From contig LSAX01000002.1 in NCBI GenBank assembly GCA_001557505.1, positions 1,736,001 to 1,800,000 on the forward strand: a stretch of 64,000 nucleotides of DNA, written 5' to 3'. This stretch comes from Reticulascus tulasneorum. Lineage: Eukaryota; Ascomycota; Sordariomycetes; Glomerellales; Reticulascaceae. The notes under the pieces were generated by a model. The model had not been told where the DNA came from and ran no database searches. It saw only the letters and a program-made list of their open reading frames with translations. A program made the translations under genes and the position numbers. Position 1 is the first letter of the stretch. Every line of letters begins with the position of its first letter. Positions 10,750 to 22,818 of the stretch are shown piece after piece.

Positions 10750-11663
10750 ATGCCACTTGAACCCGCATCCAACATGGCCCAACTAAACGACTTACCGAAT
10801 GAGATACTTACTTGTATTGCAAAGGCCGTGGCCACCGTCCCAGACCTAGGAGCTTTTGCTCGTACCTGTCGGCATTTCAACATCATTGCAAGCCGCCTTC
10901 TCTATCGCTTGGATAGTGACAAGGGAGACCTCTTCTCACTGAGATGGGCTATAAGAAATGACAGACCGGAAACAATAGAGCGTCTGCTCACCTATTGTAC
11001 GGGCCCAAATTACTTTATATCGTCCTTCCGCTTAAACAGAGCATTCTTCTACGCAATCAGCAATGGGAATCTACTCGCAGCCCAGAGTCTTCTTGGAGCT
11101 GGCGTGGAGGTCGTGCTCAGCAGAGACTCCTCTCTGCCGGCCGCTGGCGAATTCAACTGTTGGCTTGCTGCCGAAGAGGGTCTGGGATCTTTGTCTCATC
11201 TTGCGCGGACGAGGTACTACATGACGTTATGCTGTACGAATGGGTCGAGGATGGGGAAATACGCAAACGAACATGAGTTTTTGAAGCAGAAAAAGAAACT
11301 GATACTGAAACTGCTCGATCGACTGCGATTCTGGGTCATTCGGGGACCACGAGAGAGCCTGCAAGCTCGCCTTGGAGCATATCAGAGAGAGATAGACAGG
11401 GCGATCACTATGCTTACGGATACCCAGTCTGCGTCCATGATGGAACTTCTAGTCAAAGCCGGAGCCAATATCCATGCCGAAATGAAGATACGGTCTGCTG
11501 CAAATGCATTCTTCAACGCTGCGGACGAGATCCCCAGCCCTTTCCTGGGCTAAAGATGGTGCTCTGGGCTGACAATGATATTGAGTTCTTTTTGGCGGAG
11601 ATGAATGTGAGACAAGCAGAGAAAGGTGTCAGCCCCATTGTGGAATTGGGGTTAGCTACATAG
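10750..11663 (+). CDS. F-box protein with degenerate ankyrin-like repeats, apparent late frameshift
   Basis: The frame starting MPLEPASNMAQ (10750; alternatives 10711 and 10774) holds an F-box, LNDLPNEILTCIAKAVATVP to ASRLLYRL. About 200 residues with ankyrin-like helices follow (FYAISNGNLLAAQSLLGAGVEV; ASMMELLVKAGANIHAEM). F-box proteins link substrates to SCF ubiquitin ligases through Skp1. The frame stops at 11551-11553. The -1 frame across 11544-11663 continues with coding-looking sequence (PGLKMVLWADNDIEFFLAEM to VELGLAT, then TAG), so the gene is probably longer with a one-base indel near 11540. The stop could also be real, giving a shorter protein. The end given includes the shifted tail; the uninterrupted frame ends at 11553. 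Confidence 0.6.
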
Positions 11664-13175
11664 GCAGGTCGAAACTGTTCACTCTACTCTTAATATCACC
11701 CTCCTACCCAATACTACCATGAGGCTCTTCGCTAGTGAATGCAGGCGCAGCACTAAATGAAATCTGCTCACACAATATCTCTGATGTTCCACAATCCGGA
11801 CAATAAGCAAGATGGAAAGTTATCCTCGACCCTTGTGAAGTTGAACTAAGTACTCACCTCTCTGAATGCAATCGGTCAGAACAGGTACAAGCATTCTCGA
11901 GGGAAGATTGTATTATTCCAGACGGTCGCCAGTCTAGAGACGATGCGGATGGTGTTCACGACAACAGAACGGAGAAATTGTTGGGGCATATGACCAGCCT
12001 TTAAAAAGGTGAGAAGTGTAGAACAGCTGTCATAATGCACGGGGGATCTACTCAGTTGGGCGGGTGTTCCTCTATAGAAGAATATGCGTAATACATGCGT
12101 TTCCAGTCCTCAGTCATGCCATATCGGCGCTGTTGCCGCATGCCAGTGACCGCGAAATGCAACCGTTGCAATACTGTCTGGGAAAACAAAAATGATAAGA
12201 TTCAAATGGCCTCAAAGGAACCGTTGCTCCGATTCTCACAGCCCAGATCGGGCCGGAATCCGGCAAGGTTGGTTTAGGTGGTGTGCACGTTGCGGAGGCC
12301 AACTTCCGAAAGTCGTTCCGGAAACATGGCTGTTCCAGGGAGGGACAATGGATCACCGGGCACGGGTGGTTGTACGGAGCTAAGCGGGGGATGAAAAGAA
12401 CGGTAACGCCAAGCAACGATGTGACATCTCGTTCAAGTCCCTCCGAAATTTCCTGGCCCGTTGCGTGTCTTTGAACATGTTTTGTCTCCGGGGCTAGGCT
12501 GAAGCAAGCAGGAGGTTCGCATACCCAGTACAACTTCTCCTGCCAGCAGGATTGATCCCATGTAGTAAATCCGGGGAAATGAAGCTTGTCCACGATTTGA
12601 CATCTGTCACTCCAAAATGTCCGGGACGAGGGTGCTCTCCCCCAACAGTCAGACAGTATGGTCGCCACCAGCCATGCTTTCGCCGACACAAGTTGCTGAT
12701 AACTACTCTAACTGGTGACAACTAATTAGGAATAAGAAGCATTACAGACGAGTTTATCTTTACTAATCTTGGCTGGTTGACTTCTTCATTCCATCGACTA
12801 GTTTCGGGTCGCGTAAGCATTGTCTGGATGTAGAAAACCTGGGAGATAGGTTGCAATCAATTTAGCCTAAGATAAATTAGAGCTCAGTTGGGGGCACCAC
12901 GGTATCACCCACGTGCCATGCAACCTTCCATCGCTCACACGTTAATATATTCGCTGAGCCGCTACACAGAAGATACTCCACGTACCAGACCTTGAGTTTG
13001 GTCCAGAAAACCACCAATCCCAAGCGGGATGCCGGACCTCTTCATTTTCCTGATCGGGATGTCAGCGATGAGTTCGTTCTATAAAGGGCGGGCCTGGAAG
13101 GAAAGAAGTGTCGCTGGAAAGGTGCTTATTAGAATACAATCTACCGTCAAGTTGTGACGCTTGTAATCACCCACC
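11664..13175. other. intergenic region, promoter of the glucuronoyl esterase
   Basis: About 1.5 kb. A minus-strand frame at 12114-12689 (191 residues) has no recognisable domain and was not called. A TATAAAGGG box at 13080-13088 lies about 90 bp before the esterase start and is a plausible core promoter. Confidence 0.5.
13079..13089 (+). promoter_or_regulatory. TATA box of the glucuronoyl esterase gene
   Basis: CTATAAAGGGC about 90 bp upstream of the ATG at 13176, at a distance that leaves a short 5' UTR. Assigned by position only. Confidence 0.5.
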
Positions 13176-14606
13176 ATGAAATCTATAGCCATCGCGACCG
13201 CATTCGCGGCTTTAGCTACATCTGTAGCAGCCCAAGGAGCACCTTGGGCTCAATGCGGCGGTAACACATGGACCGGTGCTACAACGTGCGTATCTGGGTA
13301 CTACTGCCGATTCCAGAGCGAATGGTATTCGCAATGCGTACCGGGAACTCCTTCCAGCACTTCCAAGCCTGCAGTCCCGACGACTACGTCCACGACGTCG
13401 ACATCGACAACCCTGGTCACCGTGACAACATCGGCTGGAGGGGGACCCTCACCTATTACGACAACTACTACAGCGCCTGGAGGCGGTAGCACTACATGCC
13501 CGGCCCTTCCGAATGGCCTAGGAGCCTCCAACTCTGTGCTCCCAGACCCGTTCACCTTTCAAGGTGGAGAAAAGGTCACCTCCAAGGCCTCATGGGCCTG
13601 TCGGCAGGCTGAAATAAGCTCCCAGCTTCAAAAACTTGAACTGGGTACCAAGCCCGGCAAACCATCAACAGTCACAGCCTCATACTCGGGGAACACATTG
13701 ACTATCACCTGCTCGGAAGGCGGCAAGTCCATCTCATTCGGCGTAACAATCTCCAAGCCCAGTGGCAGCAACGCGCCTGCAATCATCGCTTTCGGAGCTG
13801 CGAGCATTCCTATCCCTTCGACTGTGGGCACCATCGTCTTCAATAACGACGAGATAGCTCAGCAAGCCGGTGGAGGCTCCCGAGGAAAGGGCAAGTTCTA
13901 CGACCTCTACGGCAGCAATCATCCAGGCGGAGCCTTGATAGCTTGGGCCTGGGCGGTGTCACGAATAATCGACGGTTTGGAGCTTACGAAAGCCCAAGTT
14001 GGTATAGATCCCGCCCGGATTGGTGTCACGGGATGCTCTCGGAACGGGAAAGGCGCAATGGTTGCTGGGGCTTTCGATTCTCGCATTGCGCTCACGCTCC
14101 CTCAGGAGTCCGGCGCTGGTGGTGCTGGGTGCTGGCGAATTGCAGATTGGCAGAACAAGAACGGCTTCAAGGTTCAAGACGCTAAGCAAATCGTTACTGA
14201 GAACCCCTGGTTTGGCCCAGCCTTCGACTCATATGTCAACAACGTCAATCAGCTGCCATTCGATCACCATTTGCTTGCCGGATTGATTGCGCCACGAGCA
14301 ACGTACATCATGGAGAATCCAGACTATGAGTGGCTCGGAACTATGAGCACCTATGGGTGCATGGGAGGCGCGAGGAAACAGTGGCAGGCTTTGGGGGCGC
14401 TTGACTCGTTCGGGTTCAGCCAGGTCGGAGGACATGCCCATTGCAGTTTCCCGAGCGCTCAGTCGAGCGAGCTGACAGCGTTTATCAACAAGTTCTTGCT
14501 GAACCAGTCAGGCGGCAGTACAAGCGTGTACAGAACAGATCAGAAGTATCCAAGCACCTTCAATGTCGATACTTGGTCGCCATGGTCCGTGCCGTCATTG
14601 AGTTGA
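13176..14606 (+). CDS. 4-O-methyl-glucuronoyl methylesterase, CBM1 plus CE15
   Basis: Single exon, 476 residues. Signal peptide 1-19 ([10 protein letters not shown] to VAAQ). The CBM1 cellulose-binding module spans 22-57, with CGG, the conserved Gly-x3-Cys and the terminal QC. A Thr/Ser/Pro linker (58-107) joins it to the CE15 catalytic domain (108-476). The nucleophile Ser288 lies in the hallmark GCSRNGKGA. The acid is Glu311 (QESGAGG), 23 residues on as in Cip2-type enzymes, and the base is His420 or His422 in [10 protein letters not shown]15 enzymes cut ester links between glucuronic acid of xylan and lignin alcohols during plant biomass decay. Secreted. The function is among the most secure in the window. 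Confidence 0.95.
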   Translation: MKSIAIATAFAALATSVAAQGAPWAQCGGNTWTGATTCVSGYYCRFQSEWYSQCVPGTPSSTSKPAVPTTTSTTSTSTTLVTVTTSAGGGPSPITTTTTAPGGGSTTCPALPNGLGASNSVLPDPFTFQGGEKVTSKASWACRQAEISSQLQKLELGTKPGKPSTVTASYSGNTLTITCSEGGKSISFGVTISKPSGSNAPAIIAFGAASIPIPSTVGTIVFNNDEIAQQAGGGSRGKGKFYDLYGSNHPGGALIAWAWAVSRIIDGLELTKAQVGIDPARIGVTGCSRNGKGAMVAGAFDSRIALTLPQESGAGGAGCWRIADWQNKNGFKVQDAKQIVTENPWFGPAFDSYVNNVNQLPFDHHLLAGLIAPRATYIMENPDYEWLGTMSTYGCMGGARKQWQALGALDSFGFSQVGGHAHCSFPSAQSSELTAFINKFLLNQSGGSTSVYRTDQKYPSTFNVDTWSPWSVPSLS

Positions 14607-15016
14607 GATACCCTGTCAGCGCTTGCGGATTGAGGAAAATAGATTCAGGTGATTGAACACTCATGTGACTTGAGAGGAAGTTCGCGGGATCTGTGGTTGC
14701 TCGAATTGTATAGGACATGGTTTGAGAGACTTAGTTTCTTAGCATGTAGTCGGCCTCCAACAAACAATGGCATTACTTTTTCAAAACCCATCTAAACGCA
14801 GTCTTGAACTGCAACAGAGTTTCTGGTAGTACAGGCATTCCGAAGAAATGAAGGAGTAGAATAAATATTGTACTAGTATAAAGGCATAAAGATAGGGTGC
14901 CTTGAGATGTACCTAAGCGTGATTTGCTAAGACATAAGGGGAAGTATATTTTGGCAATGGCCGGACCCATCCCAATCTGCTCGGTCTGATTTGGTCAAGG
15001 CTCGTTTTTAAGGGGG
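14607..15016. other. convergent intergenic spacer
   Basis: 410 bp between the 3' ends of the esterase and the giant ankyrin gene. Only presumed 3' UTR sequence is seen. Confidence 0.5.
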
Positions 15017-18000
15017 CTAACTCCCAGTGGAATCTGTCACGGCAGACTCATTTTCCAAGTGCGCATCTTCGTTATCTGTTCTATCCGAAGAAGGAATGAC
15101 GATAGTGCCGCTGAGAGCCAGTCGGAGATCCCTCATGCGCCGGAGATACTCAATACTCGACTCCCCGTGGCCCCATCCATGACTATTTCCAACGCCAGTG
15201 GCCCCGTAACCAACTCTAATCATGCCGCTCCATGGCTCTATGGTTGAGTCCGTGGAGATTTCATGCTGAATAAGACGAGGGTCGGTGTAGCGTTGCACAA
15301 GCAACCAGTGTACGATCTCGGGGAAGGGCCTCGCATACTCTAACGCGCTCCGAAACAAAACACGGCCATTTTTAACCGTGGTATAGGCTATCGCCGCACC
15401 ATGGGCAATGAGGATTTTGACAGCCTTGAGGCGTCCTGCCATGCATGCGACCATGAGGGCTGATCCCTCGACCGCACCTTCAGCATCGATTTCGGCCCCA
15501 TACTTTAACAGTATCGGTATACAACGCAACTCGTCCCTAGAGACAGCATTGCAAAGCGCGCTGACAAATCGTGATGGACTGAAGTCTACCATCTTTTTTA
15601 TGATCTCCCTCGGCAATTTCTTCAGCAATCTTAATAAGATAGAATGTGCTGTCCGGCAGTTAAGTTCGATGACCATCGAAAGCAGTCCCTTAGATATCTC
15701 TCCCACTCTCCAAAAGTCAAAGTCGTGGTTGAATGTAAAAGCAAATTGGCCGTTGAGAATGAGATCATGAATAGGCATGTATCCGGCTTTATCATGCCGG
15801 TAAGGATCCAGCCCAATGTTCATCAGGTACAGGAATAACGCTGGATTTGTGGATTGTTCCCCACAGGCATTGAGCAAGCTCATGCCGTCGGTCTCGCATG
15901 CGTGGATATCAGCACCATGCTCGACGAGGAGCTGTGCCATGTCGAGATTGCCATTTTCAGCAGCTCGTGTCAAGGGACTATGGGCCGATCTGTTTCGCAC
16001 GTTGGGATTCGCGCCGTGCTCAAGAAGGCATTTAGCCCCGTTATAAAACCCAAGTTTTGCGGCTAAGTGTAATGGTGTATTGTAGTCTTCGTCAACAGCA
16101 TCAACTTCGGCACCATTTTCGACGAGCAGTCTGGCCACTTCCAGCGCGTTCGAATCGATCGCAATGTGAAGCGGAGTCCAGCCAAGTTTATACGGATCCA
16201 TGAGACCAGACTGTTCTATTCGTTTATTTACGACTTTGCTTAGGAGTCGTTGAGTAACAGAGCTGCGGTTCAACGTGTCGAGATCAGGATGAAGACGATG
16301 GAAGAGGAATCTTGTACTATGAGTCGGCTTTTGTTTAGTTCCACAATCAATACAGCTTGTTTTGGGCGTTGCTTACCTGTATGTATCTGCATTCTCCCTA
16401 ATATGGTCAAGAATGATTGCACAACAGGCCTCGTCATTCTTGGAGGCAGCACGATGAAGGGGCCCCAGCGGGGCATCAAACCAGCTGATACCGTCTTTCA
16501 AGTATGCATCAAGCAGGGGTTTGATACATGGAAGGAGGAGTGGCTTCCCGGAAGCCTCGTTGAGCGCACTGAACCCACCATCGTTTCCAAAATGAAAGTT
16601 GCAGCATCCCACAAAACCAGTCAGCCCGATCTCGAGAAACCATTTGACAAATCCTGGTTCAAGTTTGCGGATAACCAGCATAATTGGCGTACAGCCCCTG
16701 CATTTGAGCATCGCGGAGCTGACTGCCGATTTCGGGACCGCGAGGAGCAAGTTCTTGCAAGCTCGGAGATCACTCTGGGTGACGAGAGTCTCCAAAGCTC
16801 CACCAATTACACGAGCACGTTGCGTCAAGGACTCCCCGACAATTTCGGGGGGCTCGATAGACTGCAAATGCGGGATGAACATACGTAAAATGTCTTCGAC
16901 ACCGACTTGAAGGGCGCACAGAAAGGGGGTAATTCCTTCTTTGTCAACTGGATTCTTTGGACCAAGGTCGAGAAGAACACGAACAGTGCCCGGTTGACAG
17001 CCCTGCACGGCAACATGCAATGGAGTCCGTCCTTGTCGGCTCTGCGCGGCCACATTTGCTCCGTGCTGATGTAGAATCCGGACGCAAGTGCTGGATCCTC
17101 CAACAGCTGCAAAATGAAGCGGGCGACGTAGGTCGTCCTCGACCTGAGCCTCTACATCCATTTCAAACGAACTAAGATAGAAATGTAGGACTAACTCGTG
17201 TCCATTGAAGGCAGCTAGGTGTAAGGCATTGCAGTTCGAAGCGCTGGTAGTTACTCCATACCCACCCGGATGGATGATAGTGAACCGAGAAATGCAGGTG
17301 CGTTGCCAGTTGAAATCAGGTTTGACCATTGATTTGATCTTGTCCAAAAGTCGCACGCTCCCACGGGATGCTGCAGCCAATGCTGCATCCAGACCGTCCT
17401 TTGTGGTAGCAGCTGGGTCAGCTCCGTGCTGTAGTAGGATCACAGCACCGTCTACTTGCCGGTCCATGATGTAGGAAACCACCGCCGGCGAGCTGCGCCA
17501 TCGCTTGAGATTTGGATCACACCCTTTACTGAGAAGCATCCGCAGCTTATCTTCTCGATTTTGTACTCGTGGATCAAGAAGCATGTGTATTAGCCCTTGT
17601 CCTGCCGTGTTCACCTCATTGAGCTTAGTTCTATCAGAGTAGGCGAGCATCGTCTTGAACATGGGCAAAGAGCATGGGCTATCGCCCGAGCATACTATTT
17701 CCAATGTGGAGTCGGATTCGAGACGATGGTGCACTGATACCCCGTGCTTAAGTAGATATTCGAATAATGCTATCCGATTGCCACGGATAGCCCATCTCAG
17801 GCATAGGACTGCATGCTCTGATTCCTTGAACTTTTTCAGCTGCGTTGTAGCTTCTAAGATTCTGAAGAAGACATCTTCCATCCAGTTAGGTATGTCGACT
17901 TGACGTGAACTCTTCATCAATGATTGGAGTATCAGAAGCATCGAACATGACTGGTTCTCTTCTTCATACTTTGCAATGACCCCGCAGCTAATCAGGCAAT

Positions 18001-20776
18001 CGACCGCAACGGTGACAGACGCTGCAATGGAATCAACAGTCCACTTTAATGCCCAGTCAGAAAGGATCTCCGTGCAAAACCGTTGCCAAATCCCTCTTCC
18101 ATTACTGTCCTTCGAGGTGAGTGTTTCGGCTGTGAGCAGCCTGCTGTATGCATCCTTTGCGAGCGTTTGAGAACAGCATGGATGGTCTGTCAAGGAATTG
18201 TCCCTCCGAGCAGCGCAGAAGTTCAGAAAAATAGTTTCAGCCGGTGTGAGTCCATCTTGTGTCTGAAGAGGGACGCTTGTGCAATGCTTCTGAAGAAGCT
18301 GAACCAGACTTTCTGATGCAGAGAAGTTTAACCGATGGAAAGGGCTTCTTTGATCAGCTGAGACAGCGTTTGGGTCTGCGCCGGCGTCTAGGAGAGCCGT
18401 TACTAGAGCTTCTTCTCCCCATTCTACAGCGACGTGAAGCAAGGGAACGACATTCTGTAGATACGCAACGTCAGAATTGCAGTGTTTGAGTAGGAGAGTC
18501 GCTGCCTGTGTCCGTCTTCCGCCTCTCCTTTTCGGCATCGTAAGTGTCATCTCAAGAGGAAATACCAGTGCTTCTGCAAGTGGCGTGCGGCCACCATGCA
18601 TCAAACCTTTAAGATTGCGATCTTTTTCTGGGTCATTGGCAATAAGCCACTCAAGCATGGCACAGTCGTTATTTGCGGCCGCAAAGTGCCATATATTTCG
18701 ACCCAAAGGGTCAGTATCAGTTGTGCGGGCACCATGCCGAAACAAAAGCTCCAATACTTCGGCAGATTCGGAGAGCAAGAGCGGCGTCCGCTCTTGCGAG
18801 TCTCTAATGTGCACATCTGCACCAGAAGTCAGGATACTTCGAACAAGATCTGCCTCATCACCCTCCACTGCGTAGTGCAGTATCGTCTGCGTAGCTTGCT
18901 GCGGCAACTTGGTGCGACTATGATGGGCTCCAAGGGGGGCAGAAATACCCAGGTCGCGGCTCGAGGAACTCTGAACCATTATCTCATAGGCAGGATCCAT
19001 CAAAGCATCGGGGTCCCACCGAGGGTCTTGCATCAGTCGGAGGATGACCGATCCACCGTTTCTGATAGCTTGTCGGACGAGATCAGGATAACGACTATCG
19101 GGAATGCCGTTGACCATGCGTTTGTGGTTTGATTTTCCACAGTCCAGTTGAATGTCTTCGATCATTTTCCAAATTCTATCGCATAGTGTAACCATGTCAT
19201 CGTTATCGAAGCCTTGCTTAAGACTTAGATCCTGAATCGCTTTGTCGAGTATCGTAGTCAGTGCAATGTCAATGAACTCCTGTGGTTCAGGTGGAATAGC
19301 CTGTTCGGGCCCCCATTCTAACTGCGTCGCCTCTGTCTGACGGAAAAGATCTATAAATCTCTTGTCAAAGGAAACGCCCGAGGCTATGATTTTTGAAAAT
19401 ATGTCTGAAGCTAGCAATTTGAAGCAGGTAAGAAATGCCAGGGATGCCAGCGAAGTTTGCTCCCCTGTCGGTTCCACTGAAGCTCCAACTTGTAGCATGA
19501 CCCTTATCGTAGCTTCATGAGCCATGCTTGGCATCCGGTCGGTGCATAGAGCCAGTGGGTCAGCATTCTGGGCAAGTATGGCATCAGGGCCTAACAGGGA
19601 GCAGTACAAGGGGGTTCCGAACGGCCCGAGTTGGTTGATATCTTCTCCTTCAGAGACCAGATATTCGCAGAGCTTTGGGAGACCGAGAGCAGCTGCAACG
19701 TGCAAAGTTGATAATGATGGGTCATTAATGTTAGACATTAGATTGACGAGATGCACTGAGGATAATGCCCCTGAACCGAATCTTTTTGGCCATTGTTGGC
19801 GACAGTATTCTATTAACCATTGCCCAAAATTTGGTGTTTTCTGCGGCCGAAACAAGATTATAATATCATCTCGCAGTTGGTCCCAGTACTGCTCTGAGTA
19901 CAATGGCCAGTGGATTGCTCCTTTGCCGTAGAAGAGATTATGACGTCTGTCCCGCTCAAGTGAGTACTGCTGGTGTGCGTGACATTCGTATAATTTGTGG
20001 TCGAACTCGGGACTCAGAAGTAATTTTAAAGCCTTCACAGCAAATTCTAATGGCTCATACTTTTCATGTATGGGACGAGTCACAGCTTCATCGGGCGCTT
20101 CATCCAGGCAGTTGAGCACTACGGAGTTGGGAGTGGAGACGCATCTCAGTAAAGCTGTGATCGAGCTGGCCGCGTTTGCAAGGGCGAGCTGGGCACTGAA
20201 ATCGAGAAGCGCCGACCTGGCTGATTTGGCTTCATGGCTAGTAAGAAACGGGCCATTGCCGGACATACTCCGTTCCAGCTGCCCTAGGAGCCGGCCACAT
20301 CCTTCAAAGATCTCGAGGTCAGCCCTCCAGTTTCTGGGGGCATTGTAACCGGCTTCCAGCTCTGCCGCAAGCAGTGAGAGAGCATGAAGATTGCCTGCAA
20401 CGAGCCTAAGGGCTGCGGCGAGAGACTTGATGCCAACGTCACCTCCTCCTGAGACTTGTGGTTTGGTGAACGGAAATATCGCGCGATGTGAGTCGTAAAC
20501 GCGATCTTCCAAGCCGTCGATGATTTTCGCGAGAGATTCTGAGTCGTTCCCGACGGACATTGCACAGACGGTCAGCAGCGCAAATATGTCGGCATGGTGC
20601 CAGAAAGGACGGATTCCCAATGAAATCGTGAGTTCAGCCTGACGGAGGTTGCTGCATTGAGATAGGTTGTCATGAAACTGAGTTGGGGTGGGAACTGTCT
20701 CGTGACCTGAGGCATCAAATGAGTCTACGAAATTGTTAGTGCGTATTGCTGTTGCACCCCTTGTAAGCCATAGCAA
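15017..20776 (-). CDS. giant ankyrin-repeat protein with uncharacterised N-terminal domain
   Basis: Two exons on the minus strand, 20776-16377 and 16316-15017, joined by a 60-nt intron (GTAAGC/ATAG), give 1,899 residues in frame. Residues 1 to about 330 form a helical region with no P-loop and no motif I recognise. From about 350 onward come many ankyrin repeats, e.g. TLHVAAALGLPKLCEYLVSE, ILHYAVEGDEADLVRSILTS, PLHVAVQGCQPGTVRVLLDL, WTPLHIAIDSNALEVARLLV. A long helical spacer of about 250 residues separates two ankyrin blocks. Ankyrin arrays bind proteins; the partner is unknown. The 5' end is uncertain: 20780-20730 contains a good intron (GTAATTAG to ACTAACAATTTCGTAG) that would replace the first 15 or so residues with sequence from an upstream exon (reads RVAPVIDSFDAS), for which no ATG was found. 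Confidence 0.8.
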
Positions 20777-22818
20777 GCCTAATTACCAATCACGGGTGCC
20801 ACTCGTGAGTACGGAGTAATTAAGTTGCGGAGAAATTGTACAGATGCATATGGACAGAGCGATTTATTACTAACGAGTAGACAACTAGATCGCGCTACAC
20901 TGTGGAGAAAATCAATCTATGATTAATCGCTGCTCTATTAGCTGCCTACCTCTTAATATCTCTTTTGTTGGCTCTTGCATTGTCCTCACGGTACCCCTGG
21001 ACTCGAACATCACTACTTCCTTCGCGCTTTTGCCTACTTGCCAGGCCGTCAAACATAATAATCGCCCGGCCTACTTAGCTCATTTCCACCGTACCCTGCT
21101 GCGTACCATCTAGTAATAGAGATGTATGTTGCTGCTCTTGTATCCTGCGGCACTCTACGCAATCATATTGCATCGTATACATACCACAGTGACAACCTAA
21201 TTGAGCGTCGTGCGGTTTGCCCAATACATAGTTCTGATTCGCACTAAATACAGGCATTCTGTAGCTAGATGACTGAAAGACCAATGCTGCTGTCTACCAA
21301 ATAACCATTGTATTGGGCAGCAACATAAGCTGGAGTGGGCTTCAGGAGCATCCTGGGTCAAAATAGGATAAAATTGACTAATGTGTAACAGTAGCACATC
21401 GTTCTTGGAGACATATGCCAGAATTTATTAGAGCTGTCTGTTCATAGCTCCAGTCTATGATATTTGAATATACCCGCCGTGAATATCTGTCAGGTTGAGC
21501 CGCACCCCGGATTCATCACCTATGTCTCATTTCTCCCTGATCGGGCCGTGCCTGGGCCAGCTCACACGAAAAATGTGCGGATACTTGGCCAGTGTGCAAT
21601 GTGCTTCACCGATATGCCAGCAAGTTGCTGGATGCTACCATGTCGGTGTCGCAATCAATGGGCAGTTAGAGTCCTCGGCCCCTTCTAAAGAAGCAATTAT
21701 TTTGGCATTTGCCCAATGATGGTCACAAATAGTCTCAGATAAAGGTCACCACAGTGTAGAGGATATTGCTCCGCAAGCTGTTGAGGATGATATAGGAAGA
21801 CGACCCTGGTTTACCGTAGAGAACGAAATAACCCCTTTTGTCTTTCCAAGCAGCCCTGACGCATATGTAACGGCTTCGATCAACCCAACTCTCGGCGCAT
21901 CAAAAAGCGTCCCGGGGAAAGCGAGGCCAGTACTCGTTGTTCTTATCTCGGGAGATGAGAGTGGAGAACCAGGGGCACCATCGCGCGATTCCGGGTCTCA
22001 CGAACGGTCGGGAGATCGCCTCCAGTGGATGTGATCTCTGTGGTCCCTGCCCTTGGGACCTGGCCCACAAGCGACACCAAACTTCAGGTGGCATGGACTC
22101 ATCGTCCTACTCCAAGATCGCCTCGCTAGCGCTCAGAACAGTGCCCACTAGCGCCTGAAACCGAGAGCTGGTATGGCATAGCACACCGAGCTTCAGAGCC
22201 GAGCCTGCACGCACGGCCCTGTCTCTTCAATAGTGGGTTATTTTGGACGGAAAGCGGAATGTGGATGGAGAAAACACTTCATGGTGCAGAAGTGTGAGAT
22301 TCCACGAGGATGCAGATTTGTTGACGCTTTGGACCGGCGGATCTGAGATCAAGATGCTGGGAGGGGTTCAGCGAGTCGCATTCGGAACTCGTTCGCCCAT
22401 TCCAACGACAGGCACGAACGCTCCAGGCGCAGAAACCCGAGTAGAATCTTGCGGATCTGTGCACTGATTATCCGTGGCGCCGAGCTAGGTGGATTAAGCT
22501 TCCTCTTGGCACTTGATAAAGCCGTGGGCCTGGCGGTCTCGGTTTAAGCGAGTCATGGATCGCCCCTTTTGATCCTATTAATGAAGCGTCTCAGTCGTCG
22601 TTCAAAAATAGAGAACCTGGAGCGTTCCATCTCATGTCATTCCAAATTCATTCGTCTTGTCTTCGCGTTTCTGGGTGAGAGATGCCAAGATCTTCCTTTA
22701 AAAACAATGTCTCATTTCCCTGTGTAACATAAGCATTCACTATTTCCTTTCTTACAGGGACCCTAACTACCAACACTTGAGCGTCGTCATCATTGGGTAG
22801 TCTATCCTATCGTATACG
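20777..22818. promoter_or_regulatory. divergent intergenic region, likely long promoter of the LOV gene
   Basis: 2 kb between the ankyrin gene (minus) and the RGS-LOV gene (plus). No convincing coding frame is seen. It may contain an unseen 5' exon of the ankyrin gene near 20780-20900. The rest probably serves the photoreceptor gene. Confidence 0.45.

Noticed and set aside
12114..12689. Minus-strand frame of 191 codons
   Set aside because: No family resemblance, no splice extension and composition unlike the neighbouring proteins.
15017..16273. Separate 418-residue ankyrin gene
   Set aside because: The frame opens at a TTG, not an ATG, and joins in phase to the upstream ankyrin frame through a clean 60-nt intron, so it is the last exon of one gene.
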